Source of the DNA: an uncultured Acetobacteroides sp.
Lineage (GTDB): Bacteria > Bacteroidota > Bacteroidia > Bacteroidales > ZOR0009
NCBI RefSeq assembly: GCF_963678165.1
Contig: NZ_OY782755.1
Span: 3,100,001 to 3,164,000, forward strand
Direction: 5' to 3'
DNA: 64,000 bases
Shown here: positions 26,794-34,091 of the stretch, in pieces
Layout of the letters: each line of letters starts with the position of its first letter
Position numbering within the stretch: the first letter of the stretch is position 1
Notes under the pieces: generated by a model
Database searches by the model: none
Seen by the model: the letters and a program-made list of their open reading frames with translations, nothing else
What the model was told of the DNA's origin: nothing
Translations under genes and position numbers: made by a program

Positions 26794-28182
26794 TTAGCGC
26801 TTCGTCATGCTATTCGAATCTTCAGGTATATACCATACATTCTTTTTCAGGTCTACCCCGCCGCCCAAATGTTCCTGCACAACGCGATCGACTATATAAA
26901 CACCCTTTGTAGCCATATTCTCAAAATTGTCAATGCCGTTATTCGGAAAGCCAATCCTAGTTCTGTGGATATTATACTTATCGGAAAACTTTCTATTAAA
27001 GGCCTTCTCAACGCCATCTTTTCCAATCATAAAGCCCAACATTCCACCCCAAGTTGCCGCAGGATTATCGGAATCCCATCCGGCTAGTACCGCAATTTTT
27101 ATGGTCGCTACAATATCACCCTCTCCGTAGAAGAGGCTAATTAAGCTCGAAGCAAAGTTAATCCCTGCGGCAAAGCAACCATTACAGTACCTGTTCTGAG
27201 AGGTAATATTGTAGCCATCAACTTGCGAAACTTGGTATCGTTGGTAAACCTCATCTCGTGCTTGTTCCCAAGGGATATTGGCCAGATACCTGCTTTTGAC
27301 AAAATCATACATCTTTGCAGAATAGGAATCGTTGGGTAGCACTTTTCGTGATTCATCGGCCATCCAAAGAATGTTTTCCTTCTTCGACTTCTTTTTATCA
27401 ACAGCAGATGCCAATGAATACATCGAGACATAAAACTCCGAGATCCACTGCGAATTAAACCTTGCAGTAGTCCGTATTGGTAGATCAGCCATCTTTAGCG
27501 CAAAATCGGGACGTGTTGGGGCAAATAGACCAAATATCTCGGTGGTTAGCTGCGCATCAATCATCTCGTATTCCGGATTATTTACAGGATCGCCTGTTGC
27601 AGGAGGAACCATTCCCTTGTTCATCAAATCAAAGGCTTTCTGATTAGATACCCACAAGTAGTTCTCCTCTTCTTTCTTTATATGCTTCTGCCAGCCATCC
27701 CTGATTTGCTCACCCGTTAGTATCGGTTGCTTATTCGATGCCAAAAGATCCTGATAGATGTACTCCATATCAGTATCATCATCAGCCCCCCATACCCCAT
27801 CTGGATTAACAAAAACAAAGTCGATGGTAGCCGACAAGTTGCTTGGCACACCCTGCCCCCAGATGCTTGGCTGATCTGACTTTCCCCAATCTTCGCGAGT
27901 ATAAAACTTACCCGTTTTTATCTCGCCTATCGAGCCTATCTTATCCATTTCGGTAACCAAGCCTGTCCAGTTGGCAATGCACTCACCAAGCCAAAACCCG
28001 TACAATTTGTTGGCGTATTCCGACCGAGAAATTACCCGATCGCTCTTCTTCGGATGATAGCTTTTATAGGTCAACTCCGGGTCGAAAATGGTTTTCCCTG
28101 ATTGAGCATACGAGCTACTGCCAAATAGTACAGCCAAAATCATCAAAACAGCAAGCTGTCTGACATAAAAGTATCCTTTCAT
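26794..28182 (-). CDS. Secreted ADP-ribosylglycohydrolase-family protein
   Basis: This 462-aa protein has a signal peptide (LAVLMILAVLFGSSSYA, cleavage about residue 26). The ADP-ribosylglycohydrolase fold is shown by a metal-binding motif VWGADDDTDMEYIYQDLL near residues 130-147 and by AVLAGWDSDNPAATWGGMLGF near 365-385, which are the usual paired acidic sites for two Mg ions. An early GFWLGECIANWTG matches the first helix. Export suggests it acts on a sugar or ADP-ribosyl substrate in the periplasm; in Bacteroidota such proteins often sit in carbohydrate loci, but none is seen here. Confidence 0.8.
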   Translation of the reverse strand: MKGYFYVRQLAVLMILAVLFGSSSYAQSGKTIFDPELTYKSYHPKKSDRVISRSEYANKLYGFWLGECIANWTGLVTEMDKIGSIGEIKTGKFYTREDWGKSDQPSIWGQGVPSNLSATIDFVFVNPDGVWGADDDTDMEYIYQDLLASNKQPILTGEQIRDGWQKHIKKEEENYLWVSNQKAFDLMNKGMVPPATGDPVNNPEYEMIDAQLTTEIFGLFAPTRPDFALKMADLPIRTTARFNSQWISEFYVSMYSLASAVDKKKSKKENILWMADESRKVLPNDSYSAKMYDFVKSRYLANIPWEQARDEVYQRYQVSQVDGYNITSQNRYCNGCFAAGINFASSLISLFYGEGDIVATIKIAVLAGWDSDNPAATWGGMLGFMIGKDGVEKAFNRKFSDKYNIHRTRIGFPNNGIDNFENMATKGVYIVDRVVQEHLGGGVDLKKNVWYIPEDSNSMTKR

Positions 28183-28315
28183 CGAATTATATGCTTCTGG
28201 TTTATTGTATCTCTCTTACTTTACGGCGTTACTTCAACACCCTTCTAACGGTAGCATATAGAATCTAGCTATCATCACTACGACCTGAAGCCCGTGAAGG
28301 CTTTAATTTTAATAG

Positions 28316-28334
28316 CCCCGAGTTTCACTCGGGG
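28316..28334. repeat. REP-like hairpin
   Basis: CCCCGAGTTTCACTCGGGG is an 8-bp perfect stem with a 3-bp loop, followed by GAGTTAGGTTGGAAGATGG. It resembles REP-type palindromes of Bacteroidota. It marks the left edge of the repeat-rich island; the gap 28183-28680 holds this hairpin and one R3 and one R2 copy. Confidence 0.6.
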
Positions 28335-28463
28335 AGTTAGGTTGGAAGATGGAAACAAACCCGAAGAGGGTTGAATAGATTCTCTGAGAAACGAGCTAAC
28401 TCATCACTAATACCCACCCTATTCGTTATCGAACCGCTAAGCGTAGGTGCTAGTTTAGTAGAC

Positions 28464-28559
28464 ATCTTCCCATAACACCCCGTTACGGTATTCGTTTTAT
28501 TGCGGTCAAAGACCGCTACTTACCTTCGACATAGTCACAGACTATGCCGAGCCTTGTGC
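28464..28559 (+). repeat. Hairpin repeat R3, copy 1
   Basis: The core holds GCGGTCAAAGACCGC (a 6-bp stem) and CATAGTCACAGACTATG (7-bp stem), joined by TACTTACCTTCGA and ending GCCGAGCCTTGTGC. Further copies are at 33967-34033, 35937-36034, 38221-38290, 38929-38998 and 40904-40999. Confidence 0.8.
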
Positions 28560-28563
28560 CGCT

Positions 28564-28647
28564 GCTAAGCGTAGGCTCTGCCTACGCTTTTATGCCTTAC
28601 GGCCTCCGGCCGTACTGTGGCAAGATGGAAGCCTTGGCTACATAAGT
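28564..28647 (+). repeat. Hairpin repeat R2, copy 1
   Basis: It contains GCGTAGGCTCTGCCTACGC (8-bp stem) followed by TTTTATGCCTTACGGCCTCC and a second small hairpin ending in GGCCGTACTGT, then GGAAGCCTTGGCTAC. Other copies are at 29383-29480, 30657-30765 and 37361-37470. Confidence 0.8.
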
Positions 28648-28680
28648 TTAGAGAGAAAACTCATAGCCGAAAAACTCAAC

Positions 28681-29223
28681 CTACTCCCCATATACAACCC
28701 CTTTTCTTGCATCATCCGAATAAATATGCAACGAATAAGAGATATCGCTCAAACAGGTAATCCGATGAATATGGTTAGTCATAACATTAGCCTTACCCAA
28801 CGCATAAAACCCGGTATTATCGTCTACTTCAACCACTCTTGCAAGCTCAACTTCGCCGGTGCCATCTACCTCTTCGAATATCTCCAGCTTCAGTTTACCC
28901 TTTAGTAGGTTGTAGGCAGCAAATTCGGGGTGACCATGAATGCTGCTCTGCGCCCCCTTGTGCCAGGTCATAATTAAGGCTTCCCATCCAGACTCATCCC
29001 TTCCTATAAGCGTACGCTCGTAAGGTGTATCGCTGACTTTACGAAACTGGGTTAAGTCATTCTTGCAGGAGAAAGTCAACGCTAGCTGCTTTAGCTCTTC
29101 ACCCAGCTTATCGTTGATTTGTCCTTTTCTAACTATATCCATTATCTCCCCAAAAAACTCTTCAAATCCAGGTTTAACACCAAGAATCTCATTGGGGTTT
29201 CCAACTGTTTCTTTCAACTCCAT
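28681..29223 (-). CDS. Cysteine dioxygenase-family cupin
   Basis: This 180-aa protein has a cupin barrel with SIHGHPEFAAYNLLKGKLKLEIFE, where two histidines would bind iron, and a third metal ligand in VMTNHIHRI followed by SLHIYSDDARKG. The YERTLIGRDESGWEALIMTW segment and overall length resemble type I cysteine dioxygenases, which oxidise cysteine to cysteine sulfinate. A related thiol or other small-molecule substrate is possible. No signal peptide is present. It lies between two R2 hairpin repeats, at the left end of the AT-rich island. Confidence 0.7.
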   Translation of the reverse strand: MELKETVGNPNEILGVKPGFEEFFGEIMDIVRKGQINDKLGEELKQLALTFSCKNDLTQFRKVSDTPYERTLIGRDESGWEALIMTWHKGAQSSIHGHPEFAAYNLLKGKLKLEIFEEVDGTGEVELARVVEVDDNTGFYALGKANVMTNHIHRITCLSDISYSLHIYSDDARKGVVYGE

Positions 29224-29382
29224 TCTACTTTAGTGCTTTATTCCACATTCCTACAAATACTCCTTTTGCCAGCATGCGCTCTACGGCAGGTAGCTGCAAA
29301 GCGCGTGACTGCGGTCTTCAAGCTTATCAAACCGCACCGACATTAAGGCCAGCAACAGCCCTTAAATATACTATTATCCCGT

Positions 29383-29480
29383 TGCTAAACGTAGGCTCTG
29401 TCTACACTTTTATGCCTTACGGACTCCGGCTGTATAGGTAAGCTAGAGAACTTGGTTACTTGAGCGTAACGATGAGGTAA
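29383..29480 (+). repeat. Hairpin repeat R2, copy 2
   Basis: It matches copy 1 from GTAGGCTCTG through TTTTATGCCTTACGG and CTCCGGCTGTA, with substitutions, and extends to ACTTGAGCGTAACGATGAGG. It separates the cupin gene from the 29513 gene. Confidence 0.75.
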
Positions 29481-29512
29481 CACTCTGCTGGGGGCTGCCT
29501 TTCTTCCTGTTT

Positions 29513-30406
29513 TTATATGTCACACAATGCGGTCACAGGATATTTTCTTTGCTGAAATAATTTTATGTGATTTTCTAAGTCGCCAAAAATTGTTTCAAAC
29601 CTTTCAAAGCTCTCTTCATAACCAAAAGAACCTGTTTCTTTTAGACCTTCGACTATTTTTAATGTTCCAACCTTTTCAAATCTGTCTTTGAAATTGATGA
29701 AGTCTTTGTGGTCAACTGCAAATTTGATAACACCAAAGAAGAAATTACAATTACCGCCAGTTAATTGCCAAATTCTCTCTATTCCTGGTTGACGCTGTTT
29801 TGTTGTTTGCTGGTCGTAACCGCTACCAATTTGTCTGCCTAAAATTTCTTTGTCCTTCAAATCGTCAGCTGTCGGTTTTTTACTTGAGTTGTATGTTGTT
29901 GGAACTAAGATATAATTGCATTGTCCTCGGTATTGCTCTATAGAAGCACAGATAACAGCTCTGTAATTCCCGTCTCTAAGATGAAACGTCAATAAGTCGT
30001 CAGGTTGAAAATAGAATTTAGTTATTTTTCTGAACTTTTTCCTGGCTCTTACTTTCGTGTTTGTCTGACTGATTTTCTTCCACAATTTGTCAAGTTCTTT
30101 TTGTCGTGCCTTGCCTTCTTTCAGATCATATTCCTCAGTCCAAACCTTTACACAAGCTCCTTTGTCGATTACCGATTTAACGTAAGAAAGTTTATCTTCT
30201 GTCATTTGTCCTATTTCCCAAAGAGCCAAAGCACAGGAAGTAACATAAATTTCATTGTCGAAGTCGTCAAAGTAGTCTGCTTGAATAAGAGGAAACTCTT
30301 CGCTTATATTATCTACGTCTACACCACTGTCATACAAGTCTATAATACCCCAGTAAGTGTCGTGGGCTGTATCTCCGTCAATTATTTTAACTCCGTCTGT
30401 TGCCAT
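29513..30406 (-). CDS. Hypothetical protein, DUF4259/immunity-like N-terminus
   Basis: This 297-aa cytoplasmic protein has an N-terminal segment VKIIDGDTAHDTYWGIIDLYDSG followed by a second helix with ALALWEIGQMTEDKLSYVK. This pattern is familiar from a DUF4259-like group found near polymorphic toxin immunity genes; I hold the match as tentative. The C-terminal two thirds are not recognised. The gene is AT-rich. Its ATG overlaps the TAA of an upstream broken frame (TAATG), which suggests an original two-gene operon. Confidence 0.6.
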   Translation of the reverse strand: MATDGVKIIDGDTAHDTYWGIIDLYDSGVDVDNISEEFPLIQADYFDDFDNEIYVTSCALALWEIGQMTEDKLSYVKSVIDKGACVKVWTEEYDLKEGKARQKELDKLWKKISQTNTKVRARKKFRKITKFYFQPDDLLTFHLRDGNYRAVICASIEQYRGQCNYILVPTTYNSSKKPTADDLKDKEILGRQIGSGYDQQTTKQRQPGIERIWQLTGGNCNFFFGVIKFAVDHKDFINFKDRFEKVGTLKIVEGLKETGSFGYEESFERFETIFGDLENHIKLFQQRKYPVTALCDI

Positions 30407-30635
30407 TACAGTCTTTCTTTAAGGTTGCTCATAAATCGCATTACTGTTGAGGTAAACATAACCTTTAAATCATAAATTGGCACAAGTTCTCTACCTAGAA
30501 TAATCCATAATTCAGACCCCTGAATAGAACATTTGATACTTTCAGGAATTTCAATAGGGAAAAGTGGTCGCAATCTTCGTGTATAATGAGTGTACGAACA
30601 ATAATGGTCGATAAGTTTTGTTCAGTGAAATACAT
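30406..30635 (-). pseudogene. Remnant of a small gene with a frameshift
   Basis: Directly upstream of the 29513-30406 gene an open frame ends with TAA overlapping that gene's ATG by one base. It reads in part RRLRPLFPIEIPESIKCSI and ends MRFMSNLKERL. It has no start of its own, but shifting frame near 30618 joins it to an ATG at about 30635 (MYFTEQ). The simplest reading is a former gene of about 75 codons disrupted by a one-base indel. A sequencing error would give the same picture. Confidence 0.4.
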
Positions 30636-30656
30636 ATCTTCATAATTTTCACTCTC

Positions 30657-30765
30657 GCTAAGCACAGGCTCTACCTAAGTTTTTATTCCCTACGACCTCC
30701 AGCTGTACTGTACAGGCAAGCTAGAAGCCTCGGCCACCTGAGAGTAGCGAGGAGGCAACGCTCAA
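30657..30765 (+). repeat. Hairpin repeat R2, copy 3
   Basis: A diverged copy: AGCACAGGCTCTACCTAAG, TTTTTATTCCCTACGACCTC, AGCTGTACTGTACAGGCAAG, GAAGCCTCGGCCACCTGAG. It follows the pseudogene remnant. Confidence 0.7.
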
Positions 30766-30781
30766 CTAGAGAATACTGTTA

Positions 30782-30949
30782 CTACATCCCATTTTCAATT
30801 AATGTCATATTGTATAATTGTTCATTATCAAAACAATTTCTACCCCGCTTTGAAGTCAATAAGCCAAAACCTTCAAATTTGATAAGGCGGATTTGAAATT
30901 CATCTTCTCCACTTTCTGTTTGAATATCCTTTGTGATTTCTGTTTGCAT
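30782..30949 (-). pseudogene. Internally deleted duplicate of the 31922-32842 gene
   Basis: From MQTEITKD the first 31 or so residues match the N-terminus of the 31922-32842 protein, and the last 22 match its C-terminus (RGRNCFDNEQLYNMTL). Everything between is missing. The junction lies at TTTGAAGT, which occurs in the longer gene at both deletion ends (TTTTGAAGTCAAT and CTTTGAAGTAAAT). Deletion between short direct repeats after duplication explains it. The remaining 55-codon frame is probably not functional. Confidence 0.75.
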
Positions 30950-30983
30950 CTTATTTGGTTTACTTGTCGCCAACGATGGGGGA

Positions 30984-31089
30984 TGTAGCATTAGTGGCGG
31001 ATTGCGGACGAATCTCCTTTCAAGCCGTTAAGTGGCAGATGCGGGAAACGAACCTTACGGAACGTGCTTCACCCGCCATTAATGCTACA
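30984..31089. repeat. Palindromic repeat R1, copy 1 (attC-like)
   Basis: The 106-bp element has ends TGTAGCATTAGTGGCGG (30984-31000) and CCGCCATTAATGCTACA (31073-31089), which pair at 16 of 17 positions. The centre contains AAGCCGTTAAGTGG and AACGAACCTTACGGAACGTG. Outside the arms lie CGCCAACGATGG on the left and CAATGTTACC on the right, so AAC and GTT end words face each other as in integron attC sites. It separates two minus-strand genes. Confidence 0.65.
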
Positions 31090-31120
31090 CAATGTTACCA
31101 GCTGACGTCTTTGGGGAGAG

Positions 31121-31771
31121 TTAGTTGAAATCATACGGATAACCAATTTCATTCAAGTCGGTTTCAAGTTGTTTCCAGTCTTCAAGTTTCTCTACGATTG
31201 TCAAAACCATTTTCTTTGTCAAAGTTTGTCCGTTATAAATTTTTGATGCTGTCTCTAATGGAATTCCACTTTCAATATAACTTCCTTCAAAATATTCGGT
31301 CGCCCAATCAATGTAAGTCTGTGGATTCTCATCAAAAATTTTTAACAAGTCATCCGAGCCATCTCGAAAATGTTCAAGTTCTCCAATCTGCCAATTGTTT
31401 TGTTCGGTGATCCAAATACAAAACGTTGTGCCAACTGATTGTACAGGTTCTCCAAATATAAACTCACTAAATATCTCAGGTAATTTTTGTGTCAACTTTT
31501 CTTTTGCAGGCAGTTCTTCTTTATAATCATAGAGTTCGTGAGCAAATCCATTTATTACACAACCATTTTGTGTAAATAAAATTAGCATTTGATCGCCTTC
31601 ACCATTTCTCATTTCACAAAATTCTTCATTGTCTGCCCATTGATTATTGTAAGAATAGTAACGGTATTCCCATTCTTGCGAAAGTATTGCATCTAAAACA
31701 GAAATGGCTTTACAAATTGTTTGTAGCTTTATTCTATCTGGAAGTAAATTCAGCTTTTTAGTTGAAATCAT
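31121..31771 (-). CDS. Hypothetical protein, possible immunity-type
   Basis: I do not recognise a named domain in this 216-aa acidic cytoplasmic protein. It has an N-terminal helix with ICKAISVLDAILSQEWEYRYYSYNNQW, then MRNGEGDQMLILFTQNGCVINGFAHE, a strand-rich core typical of SMI1/KNR4-like or immunity proteins, and a helical C-terminal half rich in Trp and Glu. Its small size, acidity and place among single-gene cassettes are compatible with a toxin immunity role, which is only inferred. Confidence 0.6.
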   Translation of the reverse strand: MISTKKLNLLPDRIKLQTICKAISVLDAILSQEWEYRYYSYNNQWADNEEFCEMRNGEGDQMLILFTQNGCVINGFAHELYDYKEELPAKEKLTQKLPEIFSEFIFGEPVQSVGTTFCIWITEQNNWQIGELEHFRDGSDDLLKIFDENPQTYIDWATEYFEGSYIESGIPLETASKIYNGQTLTKKMVLTIVEKLEDWKQLETDLNEIGYPYDFN

Positions 31772-31921
31772 TTGTCAAATTATCTTTATGTTGTGTATCT
31801 ACTTACGCTTGCTGCTTGCGGCTGGGCTTTACGTTCGGGCTACCGAACTTCACTATTTTACTTCAGCCTACCTGACGCCAAAGCCAGTGCTAGCATTAGG
31901 TAAGTCGTTTAAAATTCGCTA

Positions 31922-32842
31922 CTAAATCCCATTTTCACTTAATGTCATATTGTATAATTGTTCATTATCAAAACAATTCCTACCCCGCTTTGAAGTAAAT
32001 TTACTTTTCCAATAATCTCTGATAGAGCTTATATAGTTTTTAAAATTATCAGACTTATCCTTTACCTCTCCTTTTTCGATATGCTGAACTCCAAAACGAA
32101 GAACGTATATTCCGTTTGTTCCGTTAAGGATACTATTTGTCATAGGACAATACATTTCTATCAGCTCATTTTTCCTCCATAAAGCTTCGTGTGTAACAGC
32201 TCCAGCTTTGTCATCCGAATAAGCAATAAAGCGATCTATGGCTATTTCTTCTTTGGCGATGTATATTATAAAGTATTTATTTTCAAAAGCTACCTTTGAC
32301 ACATTCTTACAATCAAGCTTTTCGAAGAATCGCAAGGATTTTTCCTTGTCCCAATACCATATATATAGATGTGATTGTAATGCTTCTTCTGTAAATCTTA
32401 GAAAATTCTCAACATCGGTAAAACTCCAGTACGTGTTAATCCATTCCGACTTACATTTCAGTTTTGGCTTTTCACAAAAAGTAATCGGTTCATCAATCAG
32501 GTGTTGTGTTGGTGAATATCTGATGTCAATAGAATACTGTGTTATTTGCTTTTGACATTTTGTACAAGTTGACTTTACAATGATTTCTCTTACATCTTCT
32601 GTTTCAAATCTTGGAACATAGGTAAGTTGAATATTAAACCAAATATTTTTACAAGAACATTTTTTCGCCGTTGGATATTTATCCTGTATCAGGTCATACC
32701 AATAATCAATGCTGTCTAAGAGTAAATAGCTCTTTTCAGATTTTGAAGTCAATAGGCCAACACCTTCAGATTTAATGAGGCGGATTTGAAATTCATTTTC
32801 TCCACTTTCTGTTTGAATATCTTTTGTGATTTCTGTTTGCAT
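31922..32842 (-). CDS. Hypothetical protein with a zinc-ribbon-like Cys set
   Basis: I place the start at the ATG at 32842 (MQTEITKDIQTESGE, 306 aa) because the same start and leader are preserved in the deleted duplicate at 30782-30949. A longer frame to 32872 would run into the R1 repeat. Residues about 60-110 hold CSC and CTKCQ, which may form a zinc site. No signal peptide or membrane segment is seen and I cannot assign a function. The gene is AT-rich and bounded by an R1 repeat upstream. Confidence 0.6.
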   Translation of the reverse strand: MQTEITKDIQTESGENEFQIRLIKSEGVGLLTSKSEKSYLLLDSIDYWYDLIQDKYPTAKKCSCKNIWFNIQLTYVPRFETEDVREIIVKSTCTKCQKQITQYSIDIRYSPTQHLIDEPITFCEKPKLKCKSEWINTYWSFTDVENFLRFTEEALQSHLYIWYWDKEKSLRFFEKLDCKNVSKVAFENKYFIIYIAKEEIAIDRFIAYSDDKAGAVTHEALWRKNELIEMYCPMTNSILNGTNGIYVLRFGVQHIEKGEVKDKSDNFKNYISSIRDYWKSKFTSKRGRNCFDNEQLYNMTLSENGI

Positions 32843-32871
32843 CTCGTTTGGTTTACTTGCCGCCATCGGCA

Positions 32872-32976
32872 TGTAGCATTAGTGGCAGATTGCGGGCGAA
32901 TCTCCTTTCAAGGCGTTAAGTGCATGATAAAAAAACAAACCTTGCCAAACGAGCTTCACCCGCCGTTAATGCTACA
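32872..32976. repeat. Palindromic repeat R1, copy 2 (attC-like)
   Basis: The arms are TGTAGCATTAGTGGCAG (32872-32888) and CCGCCGTTAATGCTACA (32960-32976), with the shared centre CGAATCTCCTTTCAAGGCGT and TAAGTG. It lies between the 32998 and 31922 genes in the same way as copy 1 lies between 31121 and 30782. Confidence 0.65.
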
Positions 32977-32997
32977 CAATGATGGCAGTAGTTGTTT

Positions 32998-33795
32998 TTA
33001 CCATGTCCTAGTTTCTTCAATTTGTTGTTCTATACTTGTCTTATCTATTCCTTTAGATAATGCAATCTCTGATAATTTCTCAATAATATTTTCTGCTTCT
33101 ATTGTAGTTATAAACGTTTTCTTATCATCAAGCTTGTTTATGGCTAGAATGCTTTTTTTTAACTCTTTTGAAAACATTCTAGGGTCTGAACAATTTTCAA
33201 ATTTTGCAATAATCTTTTCAGTCTTAATGATTTTTTCAGAATCCACATATTCTATCCATCCTTTAAAATATTGTGGTTTGACGCTAAGTTTTCTCTTTGT
33301 TTTGCCAATTTCTTCCTGCTCAATTCCCCAAAGTAAAACTTGTAACTCTAAATGTTGGTATGTTACTTGAATACCTTCATCATTTAACTTGCATTCATTT
33401 TGTGGAGAAAAATCATAGCTAATCTCAGGTTTAAGCTGCTTACAAACCGTTGTGTTGCCAAAGTATGTCAAATGATATTTGTCTTTTAGATTGTAGTACA
33501 TCATATCCTTTCTAAATATAATGTTCGGTTCGTCATTCCATATACCGGTAAAAAGAAGTGTTTTTTTCCATAAATATTTAGGTTGATAGATATTTTTTAA
33601 GTCTAATTCATTCATTGAGCTTGGTAAGCATCTAAAGGTCTTGTCAAACACAACTAGAAAGTAACCATTCTTTTTTTCGATTTCATTTGCTCGTTCAATA
33701 TGAATTATCTGCAGAAAATAATAGGTCTTATTGACATTAACATAGAAAATGTCTCCTTTTTTAATGTTTGTTAGTGCAATATCGCTTGTCTGCAT
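32998..33795 (-). CDS. Hypothetical protein, Imm26-like N-terminus
   Basis: This 265-aa protein begins with IKKGDIFYVNVNKTYYFLQIIHIERA, a pattern like immunity protein 26 domains, in which a short beta barrel opens the protein. The rest is Lys- and Glu-rich and unrecognised. There is no signal peptide. It is AT-rich and flanked by the R1 repeat downstream and the R4/R3 hairpin repeat upstream. A toxin immunity role would fit the family name but no toxin is seen nearby. Confidence 0.5.
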   Translation of the reverse strand: MQTSDIALTNIKKGDIFYVNVNKTYYFLQIIHIERANEIEKKNGYFLVVFDKTFRCLPSSMNELDLKNIYQPKYLWKKTLLFTGIWNDEPNIIFRKDMMYYNLKDKYHLTYFGNTTVCKQLKPEISYDFSPQNECKLNDEGIQVTYQHLELQVLLWGIEQEEIGKTKRKLSVKPQYFKGWIEYVDSEKIIKTEKIIAKFENCSDPRMFSKELKKSILAINKLDDKKTFITTIEAENIIEKLSEIALSKGIDKTSIEQQIEETRTW

Positions 33796-33846
33796 ATAGG
33801 TTCTTTTCTTACAATTACCGGCAACTCATTTATCAACACTTTAAGC

Positions 33847-34033
33847 TAGGCGAAGTCACAGATTTCGCCATTGCTAAATTGCGATCTATAGCCTACAATC
33901 AAAAGTAGCAAAAAAGTCAGCGCAGCCGTTGTGCAGACTGCGCTTTTATATGGACCGTTGCTTTGGCGTTATATTGCTATCAAAGACCGCTACTTACCTT
34001 CGACATTGTCATAGACTATGCCGAGCCTTGTGC
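33847..34033 (+). repeat. Composite hairpin repeat R4+R3, copy 1
   Basis: R4 begins with GGCGAAGTCACAGATTTCGCC (a hairpin), continues with ATCAAAAGTAGCAAAAAAGT and a stem AGCGCAGCC / GACTGCGCT followed by TTTTATA, and runs into R3 at about 33967. The stem plus T-run could end transcription on the plus strand. Related composites are at 38098-38290 and 38813-38998. Confidence 0.8.
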
Positions 34034-34091
34034 TTCTATTCTACGCTTATCAGTGGATGCAACCGTATATAAAATCTACTAGCGGTAATGC

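Noticed and set aside
30782..30949. Functional 55-69-aa protein
   Set aside because: It is a clear internal deletion of the neighbouring longer gene and therefore listed as a pseudogene.
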